A stretch of DNA of 64,000 bases from Salvia splendens (taxonomy: Eukaryota > Streptophyta > Magnoliopsida > Lamiales > Lamiaceae), in NCBI RefSeq assembly GCF_004379255.2, contig NC_056050.1:11531410-11595409 (forward strand), read 5' to 3'. The notes below the pieces were generated by a model, which searched no databases, had not been told where the DNA came from, and worked only from the letters and a program-made list of their open reading frames with translations. Every line of letters starts with the position of its first letter. Position 1 is the first letter of the stretch. Position numbers and translations under genes: made by a program. Positions 45,070-56,290 of the stretch are shown piece by piece.

Positions 45070-46835
45070 TAGGGCCGGGCCGAAATCGACACTTCGGCGC
45101 CGTTCGAATCGGTGAAGGAGGCGGTGAACCGCTTCGGCGGCATGGGATTTTGGAAACCTAATTCTCATAAGCCTTCTTCTCAACATTCCTCCCAGCATGA
45201 GAGAGAAGTGGTTGTTGATGTTGCCAATTTGGAGGGACAAACTGCACAACTTGAAAGAGATCTTTTTATGAAGGAGAGGGAGACACTCGATGTCTTGAAG
45301 GAACTCGAAACGACCAAGAATGTAGTTGAGGAGTTGAAACTGAAGCTACAGAAGGAGACGTCCCAGATCAATGCAGAATCAACTAGTGAAGTGAAGAATC
45401 GAGCTGGTGAAGTGCCTGGACAGGAAGGAAAATACAAAAACGATGAGAATGGTATTGGTGGTGTGGACTTGTGCCCCTCGGAAGCTCCCGGTTTCATTCT
45501 CTTGGAGCTGAAGCAGGCAAAGTTGAACCTAATGCGGACGACCACTAAACTTGCTGACATCAGAGCCGCAGTTGATGCATACAGCAAGAAAATCGAGAGG
45601 GAGAGGGCGTCCCTTGAGAGGACCCGTCAGAGGCTGTCTTCAAACACATTGAGAATCTCATGTTTTGAAGAGGAGATAAACCAAAAGACACAGAAGCTCG
45701 AGGAGGTCATAGATGGCGATGTTCAAGACCCATAAATATCACGCAGAAGCTGAGCTCGGAGACGGATCAGTTCAAGAAGGTTGGGGGGCTGCTAGGACAC
45801 AAATCCAAAGGGCGTTGTCTAAAATCGAGCAAACCAAGGCTCGGATTAGGACAGCAGAGGTCAGGCTGATAGCGGCCAAGAAGATGAAACAAGCTGCACG
45901 AGCGTCTGAAGCCGTTGCTTTTGCTGAAATGAAGGCGCTCTCCTGCTCTGATGTAACCCTCACGTTCGAGGAATACTCCTCCTTGATCTCCAAAGCGCAA
46001 GAAGCTGACTCGGCCGGCAAGGGCAGTGTCGCAGGAACAATGCTCCTAGTTGAGGAAGCATACGCATGGAAGACAGAAATCTTGAAAAAAGTTGAGGAAG
46101 CAACAGGGGAAGTGAAGACAAGCAAGAAGGCTTTGGAAGAGGCACTGAGCCGAGTGGAAACAGCCAATCAAGAGAAGCTAGCAGTGGAGGAGGCGCTTCG
46201 CATGTGGAAATCAGAGCACGGCCTCAAACAACGCTCTGTCCACAACTCCACCAAGTTCAAGAATCCGTCACTGAAGAGGAAAGACTCCTACCGTCTTGAT
46301 GTCAACGGCGTGGGACAAGTCAGCAATGGGCTCAAGCAGGTGCTGAGGCCGACTCCCTCAATCAGTCAGATACTGAGCAGGAAACTGCTGCTGACTGAGG
46401 ACTACAAGAATGGAGTGCAAGCCGGGAAATGCAAGGTTTCGCTGGGGCAAATGCTGAGCAAGCCAAGTAGTAATCAGAATTCTGCAAGGAAATGTGGGAA
46501 GGAAAACAAAGAAGTGGCTATAAAGAGGAAGAAGTATGGGTTTGCTCGGATCTCCCTCTTAGTGGCCAAGCAAAGCAAGAAGAAGAAGAGCAACGGAGCT
46601 GCAGGTTCGATGCTTCAAGGCTGCGTGTGATCGCGATGCTCCGATGATCATGGGCGATCAACTAACTTAGTGTGGCTATTGATATGTAATATGAAATAGT
46701 TAGAGATTGTTGGGAATTAAGGACGGAAAGTGTGTATGGCTTTTTAGGTAATCTGTGATTGAATCTTTGATTGTATGGGCATCACTGATTCATATATTCC
46801 TGGTGCATATATATTTTTTTCATTAAAAAAAAAAA
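45070..46835 (+). pseudogene. Processed (retroposed) copy of a WEB-family coiled-coil gene
   Basis: The open frame begins without a Met, with EIDTSAPFESVKEAVNRFGG (from 45082), the N-terminal signature of plant WEB (weak chloroplast movement under blue light) family proteins, then FWKP and a long coiled coil (45200-46200) with KLSSETDQFKKVGG, IEQTKARIRTAEVRLIAAKK and ARASEAVAFAEMKAL. The C-terminus has PSISQILSRKLLL, KVSLGQMLSKP and a basic YGFARISLLVAKQSKKKK. WEB proteins are linked to light-driven chloroplast positioning. The copy has a 3' UTR (46631-46824) and poly(A) at 46825-46835, lacks the first codons, and is flanked by a 17 bp target duplication: a processed copy made by LINE machinery. 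Two frameshifts (near 45733 and 45780) break the coding region, so it is a retropseudogene. The subgroup (At2g40480/At3g56270-like) is from memory and tentative. Confidence 0.92.
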
Positions 46836-46852
46836 GGCAAGCCACTACAAGC
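46836..46852. repeat. Target-site duplication, right copy, of WEB retrocopy
   Basis: ggcaagccactacaagc directly after eleven A residues; the interrupted LINE ORF1 then continues with cgatcata. Confidence 0.95.
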
Positions 46853-47578
46853 CGATCATACCACCATCCATCAAAGCCGACTCTCCTTTGCTTGGATTTG
46901 TGTGGAGATTGACATTTCGATCCCCCGCCGGAAGAAATCATCCTTAATATCCGAGGTAAAGATTCAAAGTACAAAGTGGCATGGGACCATATCCCTTTGT
47001 TTTGTGCAAATTGTAAACATGTTGGGCACGTGAAAGAAGATTGTCATGCTTCGGGAAGGAAGAATCGGGGTGGAGGTATGGATCGTCGAGTACCAACCAT
47101 GGAATTTTACTCGAGCAACGTCCCCAAGATCACCCGCCAAGAGTGGCGCCCAAAGGCGGATACTTGGGCCGGCACCTCATCAACTAGTGGGCCTCCGAAC
47201 AAGGTTAAAGAATGTACCGACAGAATGAAGAACATGGAGGGATCAACGGATGCAGAACCATCGAAGATTAAAGAGCCTAGCAGGAGTCAACCACGTGTGG
47301 ATGATGATGGGTTCCAATTGGTGTCGAGAAAGAGGAAAGGCAAGGTACATGAGGGCGATGTGTACATCAAAGCGCAACACATTGATTCATGGCATTTGAA
47401 GGAGAATGTGGCTACAGTGACATTTGGGATTGATAAATCGGGTGTGAACGAGTCAGACACTGGCTCAATGAGTGTAGCATGTGGGCCCCCCAACCGGGAG
47501 ATGGAAGGCTTCATGGAGGACCTTGACCCAGGAGGGCGCATCCCCTGCGGAGGTATCCCTATCGCGGGCCTTAATTAG
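46853..47578 (+). pseudogene. LINE ORF1, C-terminal part after the WEB insertion
   Basis: Continues the interrupted ORF1: IHQSR, a one-base shift near 46920-46930 (atcccccgccgg), then an open 200-residue frame from 46976 with knuckle CANCKHVGHVKEDC, basic SGRKNRGGG segment, SRKRKGKVHEGDVYIK and a C-terminus ending GIPIAGLN, followed by the family 3' UTR. The frame is otherwise well preserved. Confidence 0.85.
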
Positions 47579-47789
47579 GAGATGGACTAAGGTTTTTGGT
47601 GATGCACAGGCTGCATCAAAAGTGTAATAGGGTTCTTGAGAGTATATAGATGACCACTCTAGTTGTTAGGGAGGCCCTCGTTGTACTCTAATTGTCATGG
47701 CGAGACGTCACTTTTGGGCGACTCGGTGTTTGTATGGTTATTGCAAATGGCTTTGGGTAATGCACAAGTGTGGGTCCACCTTAACCCTC

Positions 47790-47803
47790 CACCCCTTAGG
47801 GTG
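47790..47803 (+). other. 3'-terminal stem-loop of ORF1-only LINE
   Basis: CACCC-ctta-GGGTG, a perfect 5-bp stem with a 4-base loop about 10 bases before the A-rich tail. Confidence 0.55.
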
Positions 47804-47826
47804 TTTCAAGTTAAAAAAGAAAAAAA

Positions 47827-47844
47827 AAGTCCCTGGATGAAGAG
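47827..47844. repeat. Target-site duplication, right copy, of LINE 43662-47826
   Basis: aagtccctggatgaagag, matching 43644-43661; the host ORF2 resumes with atgttggagcgc. Confidence 0.92.
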
Positions 47845-49998
47845 ATGTTGGAGCGCTTCGGTATTAGGTCGTCGGGGGCAGCATTGGCACTTAAAGGCCA
47901 TCTCAATCTTTCTCCATTGGAGCTTCGAGTCGACCGGAATCCTGTTGGACAAAAGCCGCCAGTTGAAAATGGCAATAGACTTGGTGAGTCCGGCCTTCCA
48001 AACATCATCGAGGCCTGGGATGAACTGCCTTTGAGAGCAAATTGTCTCCCAAGTCGTGGCAAGCGAGAACTCGCCTAGCCGAGAGAGGTTCCATCGCGGG
48101 ATGTCTGGCACTCCTGAGACAATTGGGGTGTCGAGGATTTGTGTGATCATGTGAGGGGGGAGACTGGCTTGGTCCTGAAGGAGTCAGAGTTTGGCCTCAT
48201 CCCACGTCCCTTCCCTAATGAAATCCGAGACCATGGTTGAAGAGGCACACCTATCATCAAGGCAGGACCCCCTAATAGCGGTGTTACCCAGCCAAAAGTC
48301 GTCCCAAAAATAGATCTCTCCTTGCCCCACCCCCTTTCAGAAGCCTCTTCCAGGTTGGACTATGATTTCCGAAATCCTTAGCCGCAAGGGGGGACGTGGT
48401 GGAGCAATATTTAACCTTCATGTATTTTTCCCAGAGGGAGCTTTGCTCGCGAAAACGCCACCACAATTTAATATTAAAGTCTCGGAGAACCTCCCTGAAT
48501 TTGCGAACGCCGAGTCCCCCTACTCCGTCGGGAGACAAATTTGGTCCCACCCAATCTAATGCGTTCTTCTCTTCGCACTCGTTGTTCCCCAGAAGAACCA
48601 AGCCAATTGCTGGTCCAGTTGCTTGAGGGCACCGACTGTTGGTTCAATGGCTTGGAAGATATGGAGAGGCACCGCCTCGAGGGTGCTTTTAATTAGTGTG
48701 AGCCTTCCTCCAAATGAGAGGTGTCGGTGCGCCAACCCTGAGATTCTTGCCCCGATCTTTTCTCGAGGAACATAAACATATCTGTACGCTTGACACCCCG
48801 GTAAATTGGAACCCCCAAGTATAGGAAAGGGAAGTTACCTCGAGTGAAGCCTCCTTCCGTTTGAATTAAAGCCGCTATGCCATCATGCTTTTCGGCAATG
48901 TAGAAGTTGCTCTTTGCGAGGTTAATTTGCTGCCCCGAGACCTCTGCATAATCATCCAGAGATGCTCTAAGCTCACGTAGGGGGTTCGCAGCCGCTTGGG
49001 TAAATATGATGATATCATCGGCATAGGCGAGGTGGCTGATCTCCAAGCAGCGTCGGGTGGCCTAGTATACCATTTCTTTGCATCCCAGAATAAGCTTATC
49101 GAGCGACCGTGAGAGGTAGTCCGCAGCAATCACAAAGAGAGCCGGGGATATAGGGTAGCCTTGTCTTAAACCCCTTGTTGATTTGAAGAAACTCGAGGGG
49201 ACCCCATTAATGAGAACTGAGAACCAGCAGCGACTTACACATCTCTCAACCATATCAATTGCCCATTCGATGGAGAATCTTAAGAAGAAAAGGCCATTGG
49301 ACTCGGTCGTAGGCCTTGGCCATGTCGATCTTGACTGCAACATTTGGGACTGGGGCGCGTCTCAAGAGCTCGTGTAGCATTTCCTGAGCAAGAAAGACAT
49401 TATCATTCAGCAGCCGTCCCTTCACAAATCCGCTCTGATTTGGGGCGATAACCTGTGGGAGGATCGGGGTGAGCCTTTTTGTGAGGACCTATGTAAGGGT
49501 TTTATTGAAGACGTTGCATAGGCTGATGGGGCGGTAGTCTCCCCAAGTACTCGGCGAAGGTTTCTTAGGGATGAGGACAATGCTTGTTGCCGTGACACTT
49601 CGGGGAAGAAAGGCCCCTTGGAAGAATTGCCTAGTGGCTGCGGCCACGTCCTGTCCCACAATGCCCCAGCATGCTTGAAAAAAGGTAGCGGAGAATCCAT
49701 CCGGACCTGGTGCGCTGTCCCCCGAGATATCAAAGACGGCCCGTTTGATCTCATCCGCATCCGGTGGTATTGAGAGCTCGTCCAGTCGGCCAAATTCTGT
49801 AGCTGTTGGATTCTACTGAGGTCCGGTTCCATGAGAGCTACTGGTTCGGGTGCAAGGAGATTTCTAAAGAACTCGACCGCCGAGTGTTTGATCTCTCTTC
49901 TTCATCCGTGACTTCGCGGCCATCCGCACTAATTTTATGAATGCGCAACCGGATTCTCTTCTGCTTGACCCAACTCTGATAAAATCTGGTGTTCCAAA
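47827..49998 (-). pseudogene. LINE ORF2: zf-RVT and reverse transcriptase part, decayed
   Basis: Continuation of the LINE whose 3' part is at 42500-43661. Pieces: 47806-48150 (ETICSQRQFIPGLDDVWKAGL, IFNWRLLSNRIP, CQCCPRRPN), 48284-48601 (RT-linker), 48693-49046 (ISHLAYADDIIIFT with an intact YADD, LNLAKSNFYIAEKHDG), 49062-49343 (FKSTRGLRQGYPISPALF, where QGDP has become QGYP), 49422-49832. Several shifts and stops are present. It ends near 49998, upstream of RT, without endonuclease. It is the segmental-duplicate partner of 11282-13172 and preserves the empty insertion site of the ORF1-only LINE that lies at 6911/11281. Confidence 0.87.
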
Positions 49999-51223
49999 TA
50001 GTAATTGAGTTTTAGTAGAGGATAGACAGTCTGTGATTGTTTTCCCCGTGATCGATATCTGGTACTGACCTTTAGCTATACTATTCCTACTCTGTATACT
50101 TGCAGGTATTTATAGTGCTAATAAAAAGTTAATCAGTGTGGTATAGCACTGAATGGATCTAACAGCAAGACGTGTTTTTATGCTATCTACTGAAAGACTA
50201 GGTCTTGATAAACTACTATTTCTTAATCTACATAAGTTAGCATTGAGCATACGGTATTGATTATGCAGTACTTTGACTTATCTAATGGTACGGGTTTTTC
50301 GCAACCCAATAATCTTGATATATTGGGTAGTGGTGATTAATATCTAGCGGTGCTAAGATTGCTATTGTGTTGAATCGTGAGCGAGGTGAGTCTCGTTTGA
50401 TTATGTCCTCAAGAGGAGCTCGAACAAGGTTTTATTATTCGGAAACTGGCCAGTTGGAATTTAATTATTCCATGAATAATAAATAAGTGTTTCTTGCTAA
50501 GTCCACCCTTGGAATAAATAAGATGTTGATTAATTAAGTCCATAGCAGACATTAATCAATTAATGGACATTTATATCTTAAGCACGAAAAATAAACAATA
50601 AACAAAACGGAAACTCGGATTACTTGTAATTTCGGATTTGGATAGGCAGTGCAATATTACTTCTGTAGTGGCTGCTCGTAATATTCCAATATAAGCTTAT
50701 ATTAAATTGTGAGTTCAATTTAATTAGTAAAAGCTAATTGGGTGAGGCCATATTCAAAACCTTCCATAGATCCCTGACTGAGCACAATATGAACTTAATA
50801 TAAATAGGAGAATAAATGAGACAGAAAATACAATTATTTTCATTAGGAATTTTCGTCCCCCTCTCTCTCTTAGATGAGCTCGAAAATTCTCTCAGCTCTC
50901 CTCCGTGAGATTTTTTTGTCTTCTTTATTCGAGTCCTAGTATTTTGATAAGATCAGCCCACACTGATTTCGGAATACAGTTCGGGAACCAATTAGAAGAT
51001 ATGTGGTCTAGTATTGAATATCATTGTGGAGAAGGCGCAAGCAATCGACGATTCTTTAGAGAATCAAATCGGTAACCTTAAACCGTAGAAATCATGTTCT
51101 AGGATTTATTTTTTTTAAGCATGCAATTATTTGTTTAACATGTGAATTGATTAATCGCATAATCGGTCAAATAGATCCTTATCCGATTTATTTGTTTGTA
51201 CAAGTCTTCCGCTGTGCAAGGGG
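49999..51223. repeat. AT-rich non-coding block, LTR-like, second copy
   Basis: Duplicate of 13173-14400. No gene seen. It ends at the same cttccgctgtgcaag motif before the MULE relic. Confidence 0.3.
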
Positions 51224-51808
51224 CACTAAACCCTATCAGTCGGCAGTAAGGACGGATGGTAACAATCAGATATACCTTATAGCATGGGCAGTGGTACAAG
51301 TTGAGAATGAGGTGTGCTGGAGTTGGTTCATTAACATTTTGGTTCAGGAGTTGAACTTGGAAGAAGGAGTGAGAATTACAATCATAAGTGACCAGCAAAA
51401 GGTATATTGTAAATTCTTGACATATATATACTAATTTCCATAAAACAGTTAAAACTTACACTTTAACAATCTAAATTTTGATGACAAGGATTTGTGAATA
51501 TAGTCAAGGATCTTCTTCCAATGGCTGAGGATAGTAACTGTACGAAGCATATTTATGCAAATTGGAAGAACACTCAGAAAGGCCTAGCATTGAAGCAGTT
51601 TTTTCTGGAAGCTGTTATAAGCACATATATGGAGAAGTATATAATTAAGCGCCAAGGGTTAGAGAAGGAAGATGGGAAGGCTTATGTTGATTTGATAGAC
51701 AAGAACCCTAGCAGATTCTGTAATGCCTTTCTCACTCCAATTCAATGCTCTGAGTGCACAAAAGCTCATACCTTGAAATACCTAACAATATTTTCTCCTT
51801 CTACTTAA
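51224..51808 (+). pseudogene. MULE transposase relic, second copy
   Basis: Duplicate of 14401-14978, with AVRTDGNNQIYLIAW, ISDQQK, the same 87-base intron-like gap, and an open second block (51494-51808) reading LLPMAEDSNCTKHIYANW through EKYIIKRQGLEKEDGKAY to NPSRFCNAFLTPIQCSEC. Here the second block is continuous, unlike copy 1, which has lost two bases near 14818. Neither copy has the complete DDE region or terminal repeats. Confidence 0.75.
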
Positions 51809-51916
51809 ACTCCTTAAAACAAGAGTGCACAAAAGCTCGTACTGTGCCAGAAATGGGTCATCTTTCTTGAGACGGTGGGAGTATTTTTTTGCCTCTAATA
51901 TCAAAAATTAATCCTA

Positions 51917-52147
51917 CCTCCGTCCACAAAAATAGAATAATTTTACCATTTTGGGTTGTCCACTAAAATTAGACCAATTTCAAATATGGAAAGTTTAAAA
52001 CAAATGATAACCTTACACATCATTCTAATATGGACCCCACAATTCAGTAATGCTACTTCCACTACCTTTTTTCCTCTCTTTTATTTTACCAATTGCATAT
52101 TAAAACTTGTGTCATTTACAACTTTGTCTATTTTATATGGACGGAAG
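51917..52147. mobile_element. Stowaway-like MITE, second copy
   Basis: Same element as 15093-15324, flanked by TA, with the CCTCCGTCCA and TGGACGGAAG inverted ends. Confidence 0.8.
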
Positions 52148-52395
52148 TAGCATTTTAATAAATAATGACCATAGCGTCAAAATAACATGTTTACATAGTG
52201 ATTTATGGTGTGTCTCGTAGGGATGTACTTCAAAAATATCAGATTTTAAGTTCACAACTTCCCACCAATATAGGACATTCGATTTCAGTTACGGACGCAC
52301 ATGATTGTGCCACGTCACTCGCTTGGAATTTCATGTAATATTCATATTTTCATGTACGAAGGGTAAGTTTGGAATGTACATATACATTAGTTATT

Positions 52396-55300
52396 TGTCA
52401 CGACCGCCCATACTAGGGTTACTACAAACGCGGCGATCGTGATACAACATGCAAGGATAGCGTTTTATTTGAAAACTTAATTAACTTAAAAGAATGAAAA
52501 ATATTTTGGTTTAAAGAAGTTTAAAGTTATAACTTTTCTATTAAATAAAAACGACTCTTAATAAATACCTTTAAAAGAAAGCAGCGGAGATAATTAATTA
52601 TTAAAAACCCAATCAATTTCTAAGAAAAACATTTAGTTTACTTCGCGGGGAAACATCATTTTCAAGTAGCATTGTAAATACTCGTTTAAAACCTAACACA
52701 ACCAAACATACTCAAACATAGTACGGAAAAGATTTAAGTATTGGAACATAGTTCAAGATATAGCAGTGGAAATAAGGTTTAAAGAGAGTCAAGGATAACG
52801 CCTATATATGAAGACACAACGCATCCTAAGGCCAACTCAACATCCTCCGCAACATCCCGCTCAACCTACACATAAGAAAAAATATGCAGGGCTGAGTACT
52901 TGTTGTACTCAATGGGCTTATGCCGAAAACAGTTTATATTAGTTATGTCATCCATACCAGTGATCTCGAGTTTTATATGTAGTAAGAAATATCACGAGAG
53001 CACAAAAACATTTCAAGTCTGGCCACACAATTTATCTCCCCACTTTTCACATCATTCCATCAATCACAATCATCATATCACAGTGCGACGAAAGTGTGGC
53101 CACACTATTCGCCCACGAGACCGGCCTACTAGCAAGGACGGCTCACAATCCCACCAGTGTACACAGCCTGATAGGGTTTGCGGCCCTACTCAGACCCGAA
53201 TTCGTTTCACAACACAACCATATAGCCTAACGGAACAAGCTCAGATGAACTAGGCATCAGGCAACAATCTCACAGACAAAATAACATGGCATGACATAAC
53301 AGTTAAACCACCCTTATAACACCACATCATATTTTCGGAAAATAAAGATATTTGAAAAGAAAGCCCACCTCGATTCCTTAACAACACAATTCCAACTTAT
53401 GCAACTCTCGTTCCTCGAGCTAACGACACCACAATCAGCTTTCCATAAACTTATGTTATCATGCATGTCCTATTGTTCCTTTTTATCGTTTCCCTTAAAT
53501 TACCCATCCACTCATTCATCGACATAAGGAAAAACATGCCATAATATTTCTCAACGTGTCACACAAAATCAAGTCATAGGATACTTTCCCAAATCATACA
53601 TGCATCATATAGTTTATCAAACTTGGCAACAAGTGATATTTTCACATAACAACAAAACTGACAGAACTGCGCGGTTGGTTTGTAAAAATCACCAAAACTT
53701 TATCCGACCTCATATGAAGCTAAAATTTGGTCACAACACAGTAGACACATTCAGGTTCATTCAGTTAAAGTTTCACACTCAAATCATGGCATTTGGTCAG
53801 TCAAAACATTTATACAACTCTCTGGTCGGAACATAAAAATTCTGGCAGCATTGCGCAGTTCATTTGAAAAATTCACCATAAATTCATCCGATGTCCAATG
53901 AGGCTGAAATTTTTACACGACTCAGAAGACACTTCAAATGTTTATTTAGTTCAAAAATGACATCAAACGGGGGTCATTTGGTCGGTCAAACAGAATACAA
54001 AACTTTCTGGGAGAGAACACAAGTTTCTGGCAGAATAGCGCAATCAATTTCAAACATTTATTAAAAGTCCATTTTTCGACAAAAATGGCTGAAATTCACA
54101 CGAGACACAGAAAACAACTTGAAATTTACTCAGTAAAATTTTCACATCAAAATTCGATCGTTTGATAGGTCAATTACACAACAGAAACTGCTGTTCGAAC
54201 TTCACAGATTTCAGGCTCACAAATTCGAATTTAGGGTTTCTTCCTCAATCATCCAAATACAATTTTTCGTACTTATAACACAAAATCATGCTCAAAAAGG
54301 TTCTCATAATCATGTTTGCACATAAACTCACATCATTCACCAAAGATTCAAATCAAATTTCACATAAACTCAATCAAAATCGCATAATTATCAAAGTTCT
54401 CATGCAAACACACTTTCCCACCAATTAATTTTGCGATTTATCAATCCTACACTCACTATATGCATGAAGGGATCAAGAATAAGGTTACAATGAAGGAGAT
54501 GAGAAGAAAATTTTAGTTATACCTTCTAGAATCAAGAAAAACGAACGGTAGAAACAAGCGTTGGCACGATTCGTCGGGAACTCTTGAAAATCCACTCCAA
54601 TTGGTGCAAGAACAAGGATTGAAGGAGAGTTTTTGGAGAGAATGTAGAGAGGGAGGGGGAAATCGTGTGGGGGAGGGAGAAGGAGAAAGGAGGCGTGTGA
54701 TTTTTGGGGGCTAGGGTTAGGGTTTTAGTTATTTAAGGTTTAGGTTAAATCCCCCCACTAAATTAGAATAATTAAATTGTGGGAGAATAAAATAGAGGTA
54801 AATTACCACAATAAAATATAAAGTAGGCGTGTATTTTGGTGCATGGAAGGAAATAAATATTTAAATCCTCAATTAAATGGGAATAGGATTTAAATTTGGT
54901 AATTCTTTTTTTTCATAGAAAAAGACTCCCATAAAAATAGGTAACCAATAAATTAATATCCACAAGGAAAATCAAAGCATGTGGGCGTGTGGGATGGAGA
55001 ACAAAATAAAAGGAAAATATTCACTTCCCCAATGGATTAGACATAGGTATTAATTTGACACTTATTTGAATAGAAGAAATTCCACAAAATAGGAAATAAA
55101 TATATATTTCTCCACAATAAGGGAAGGCAGAAAATTGGCTTTAGTTGCCACAAGGAAATAATTCAAATCCTAATTTAATTAGGGTGAGAAAACAAAGTGT
55201 GGCATGATTTAATTGGATTCAAAATTAAAAGAAGGGAGTCAACAAGGCACCAATTAAATCAAAGAAAATAATTTATCTTCCTAATTAAAATAGGGGATTT

Positions 55301-55665
55301 TCGAAACTCACAACATTAGGCTAGGATTCGAATTTCATGTAGCACAAATTAGGGATAATTCGATTTGGACATAATTTGGATAAATATCCCAAAACAATCA
55401 ATTAAATCCAAGAAGAAAATATTTCCAATAATTGAAGGGGCCGAAAATTCCCAATGAATTTGGCTAGAACAAAATGCATGATCTCATTAAATTAATTCCC
55501 CACATTGTAACATATAGTGTATATATAACATTTCATTCCACATCGCTCATGAAAATTATTTCACATAATCAACTCAATCACTTGGGAACGAATAATCTCA
55601 TAAAAGAAAATTTTCCACTCGCCATCCATATTACAACAAAAGTCACAAAATTTTTGGGGTGTTAC
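52396..55665 (-). repeat. 3' LTR of chromovirus (LTR2)
   Basis: 3,270 bp, ends tgtcacgaccgcc and ggtgttaca on the plus strand. It has a private 24-base loss near 53420 relative to LTR1 and LTR3. The preceding five bases are ttatt, the same as before LTR1. It shares several single-base states with LTR1 against LTR3, for example cataagaaaaaatatgc versus catagggaaaacatatgc in LTR3. Confidence 0.9.
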
Positions 55666-55677
55666 ATCCTTCCCCTC
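55666..55677 (-). other. Polypurine tract of chromovirus
   Basis: AGAGGGGAAGGA on the minus strand, directly preceding TGTAACACC of the LTR. Confidence 0.75.
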
Positions 55678-55711
55678 TTGACAGAAATTTCGTCCCGAAA
55701 TTTTGATCGTC

Positions 55712-56290
55712 TCACATAAACAACTCGGGGTACTTTTCTTTCATTCTATCTTCTAATTCCCACGTGGCTTCCTCGGAGCCATGTTGTTTCCACAACACCT
55801 TCACGGATGCTATTGACTTGTTTCGCAACTCTTGTACCTTCCGATCTAGGATTGCCTCAGGCCTTTCCTCGTAGCTCATGTCGGGGGTTAGGATCACTTC
55901 CTCTTGATGAATCACATGCTTGGGGTCGAACACGTACTTGCGTAACTATGACACATGGAACACGTTGTGCACGTTCCCAAAGCTGGGAGGTAACGCCAAG
56001 CGGTAAGCTACAGGACCTACTTCATCGATAATCTCGTACGGTCCTACAAAACGCGGTTTCAGCTTGCCTTTCACTCCAAACCTCACAACTCCTCTCGTCA
56101 GGGATACTTTCAAGAACACTTTGTCACCATCGTCGAATTTGATTTCCGTTCGACGCACGTCAGCATACGACTTCTGCCTATCTTGAGCTTCCTTGATCCT
56201 TGCGCGGATTTGATGCACAATTTCGGTCATCTCCTTTAGCGTCGGGTCCTAACATCTTCTCTCGCCAACTTCATCCCAACAGAGTGGGGA
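55712..56290 (-). pseudogene. Chromovirus integrase C-terminus and chromodomain
   Basis: Frames 55946-56230 ([37 protein letters not shown]) and 55712-55933 (RPEAILDRKVQEL, WKQHGSEEATWELED). A stop between them (near 55946, tatgacac) is not in copy 1, and two stops (TAG near 56252, TAA near 56292) separate this part from the integrase core. Chromodomains of this kind recognise heterochromatin marks during integration. Confidence 0.85.

Larger units (their letters stand above)
43662..47826 (+). mobile_element. Full-length ORF1-only LINE carrying a processed gene insertion
   Basis: The element starts with the hairpin AGAGAGAAG-ctctcc-CTTCTCTCT (43671-43694), matching the 5' end of the autonomous-type LINE at 37833-37857. 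It ends with stem-loop CACCC-ctta-GGGTG (47790-47803) and an A-rich tail. It is bounded by an 18 bp target-site duplication in minus-strand LINE ORF2. Subtracting the WEB retrocopy and its duplicated target leaves about 2.38 kb, matching the 2.44 kb of the copy at 30604. No ORF2 is present. Confidence 0.92.

Noticed and set aside
45112..46630. A functional WEB-family host gene
   Set aside because: It lacks a start Met, needs two frameshifts near 45733 and 45780, ends in genomic poly(A) and is bounded by a target-site duplication inside a LINE; a processed pseudogene explains all of this.
42485..49998. Target-site duplication for the LINE beginning at 42500, using the similar strings at 42485-42499 and 49955-49970 (tcctcttctgct and ttctcttctgct)
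   Set aside because: Both strings are the same homologous position in LINE ORF2 and continue as ORF2 in the duplicate at 13130, so the match is paralogy and not a demonstrable target duplication.
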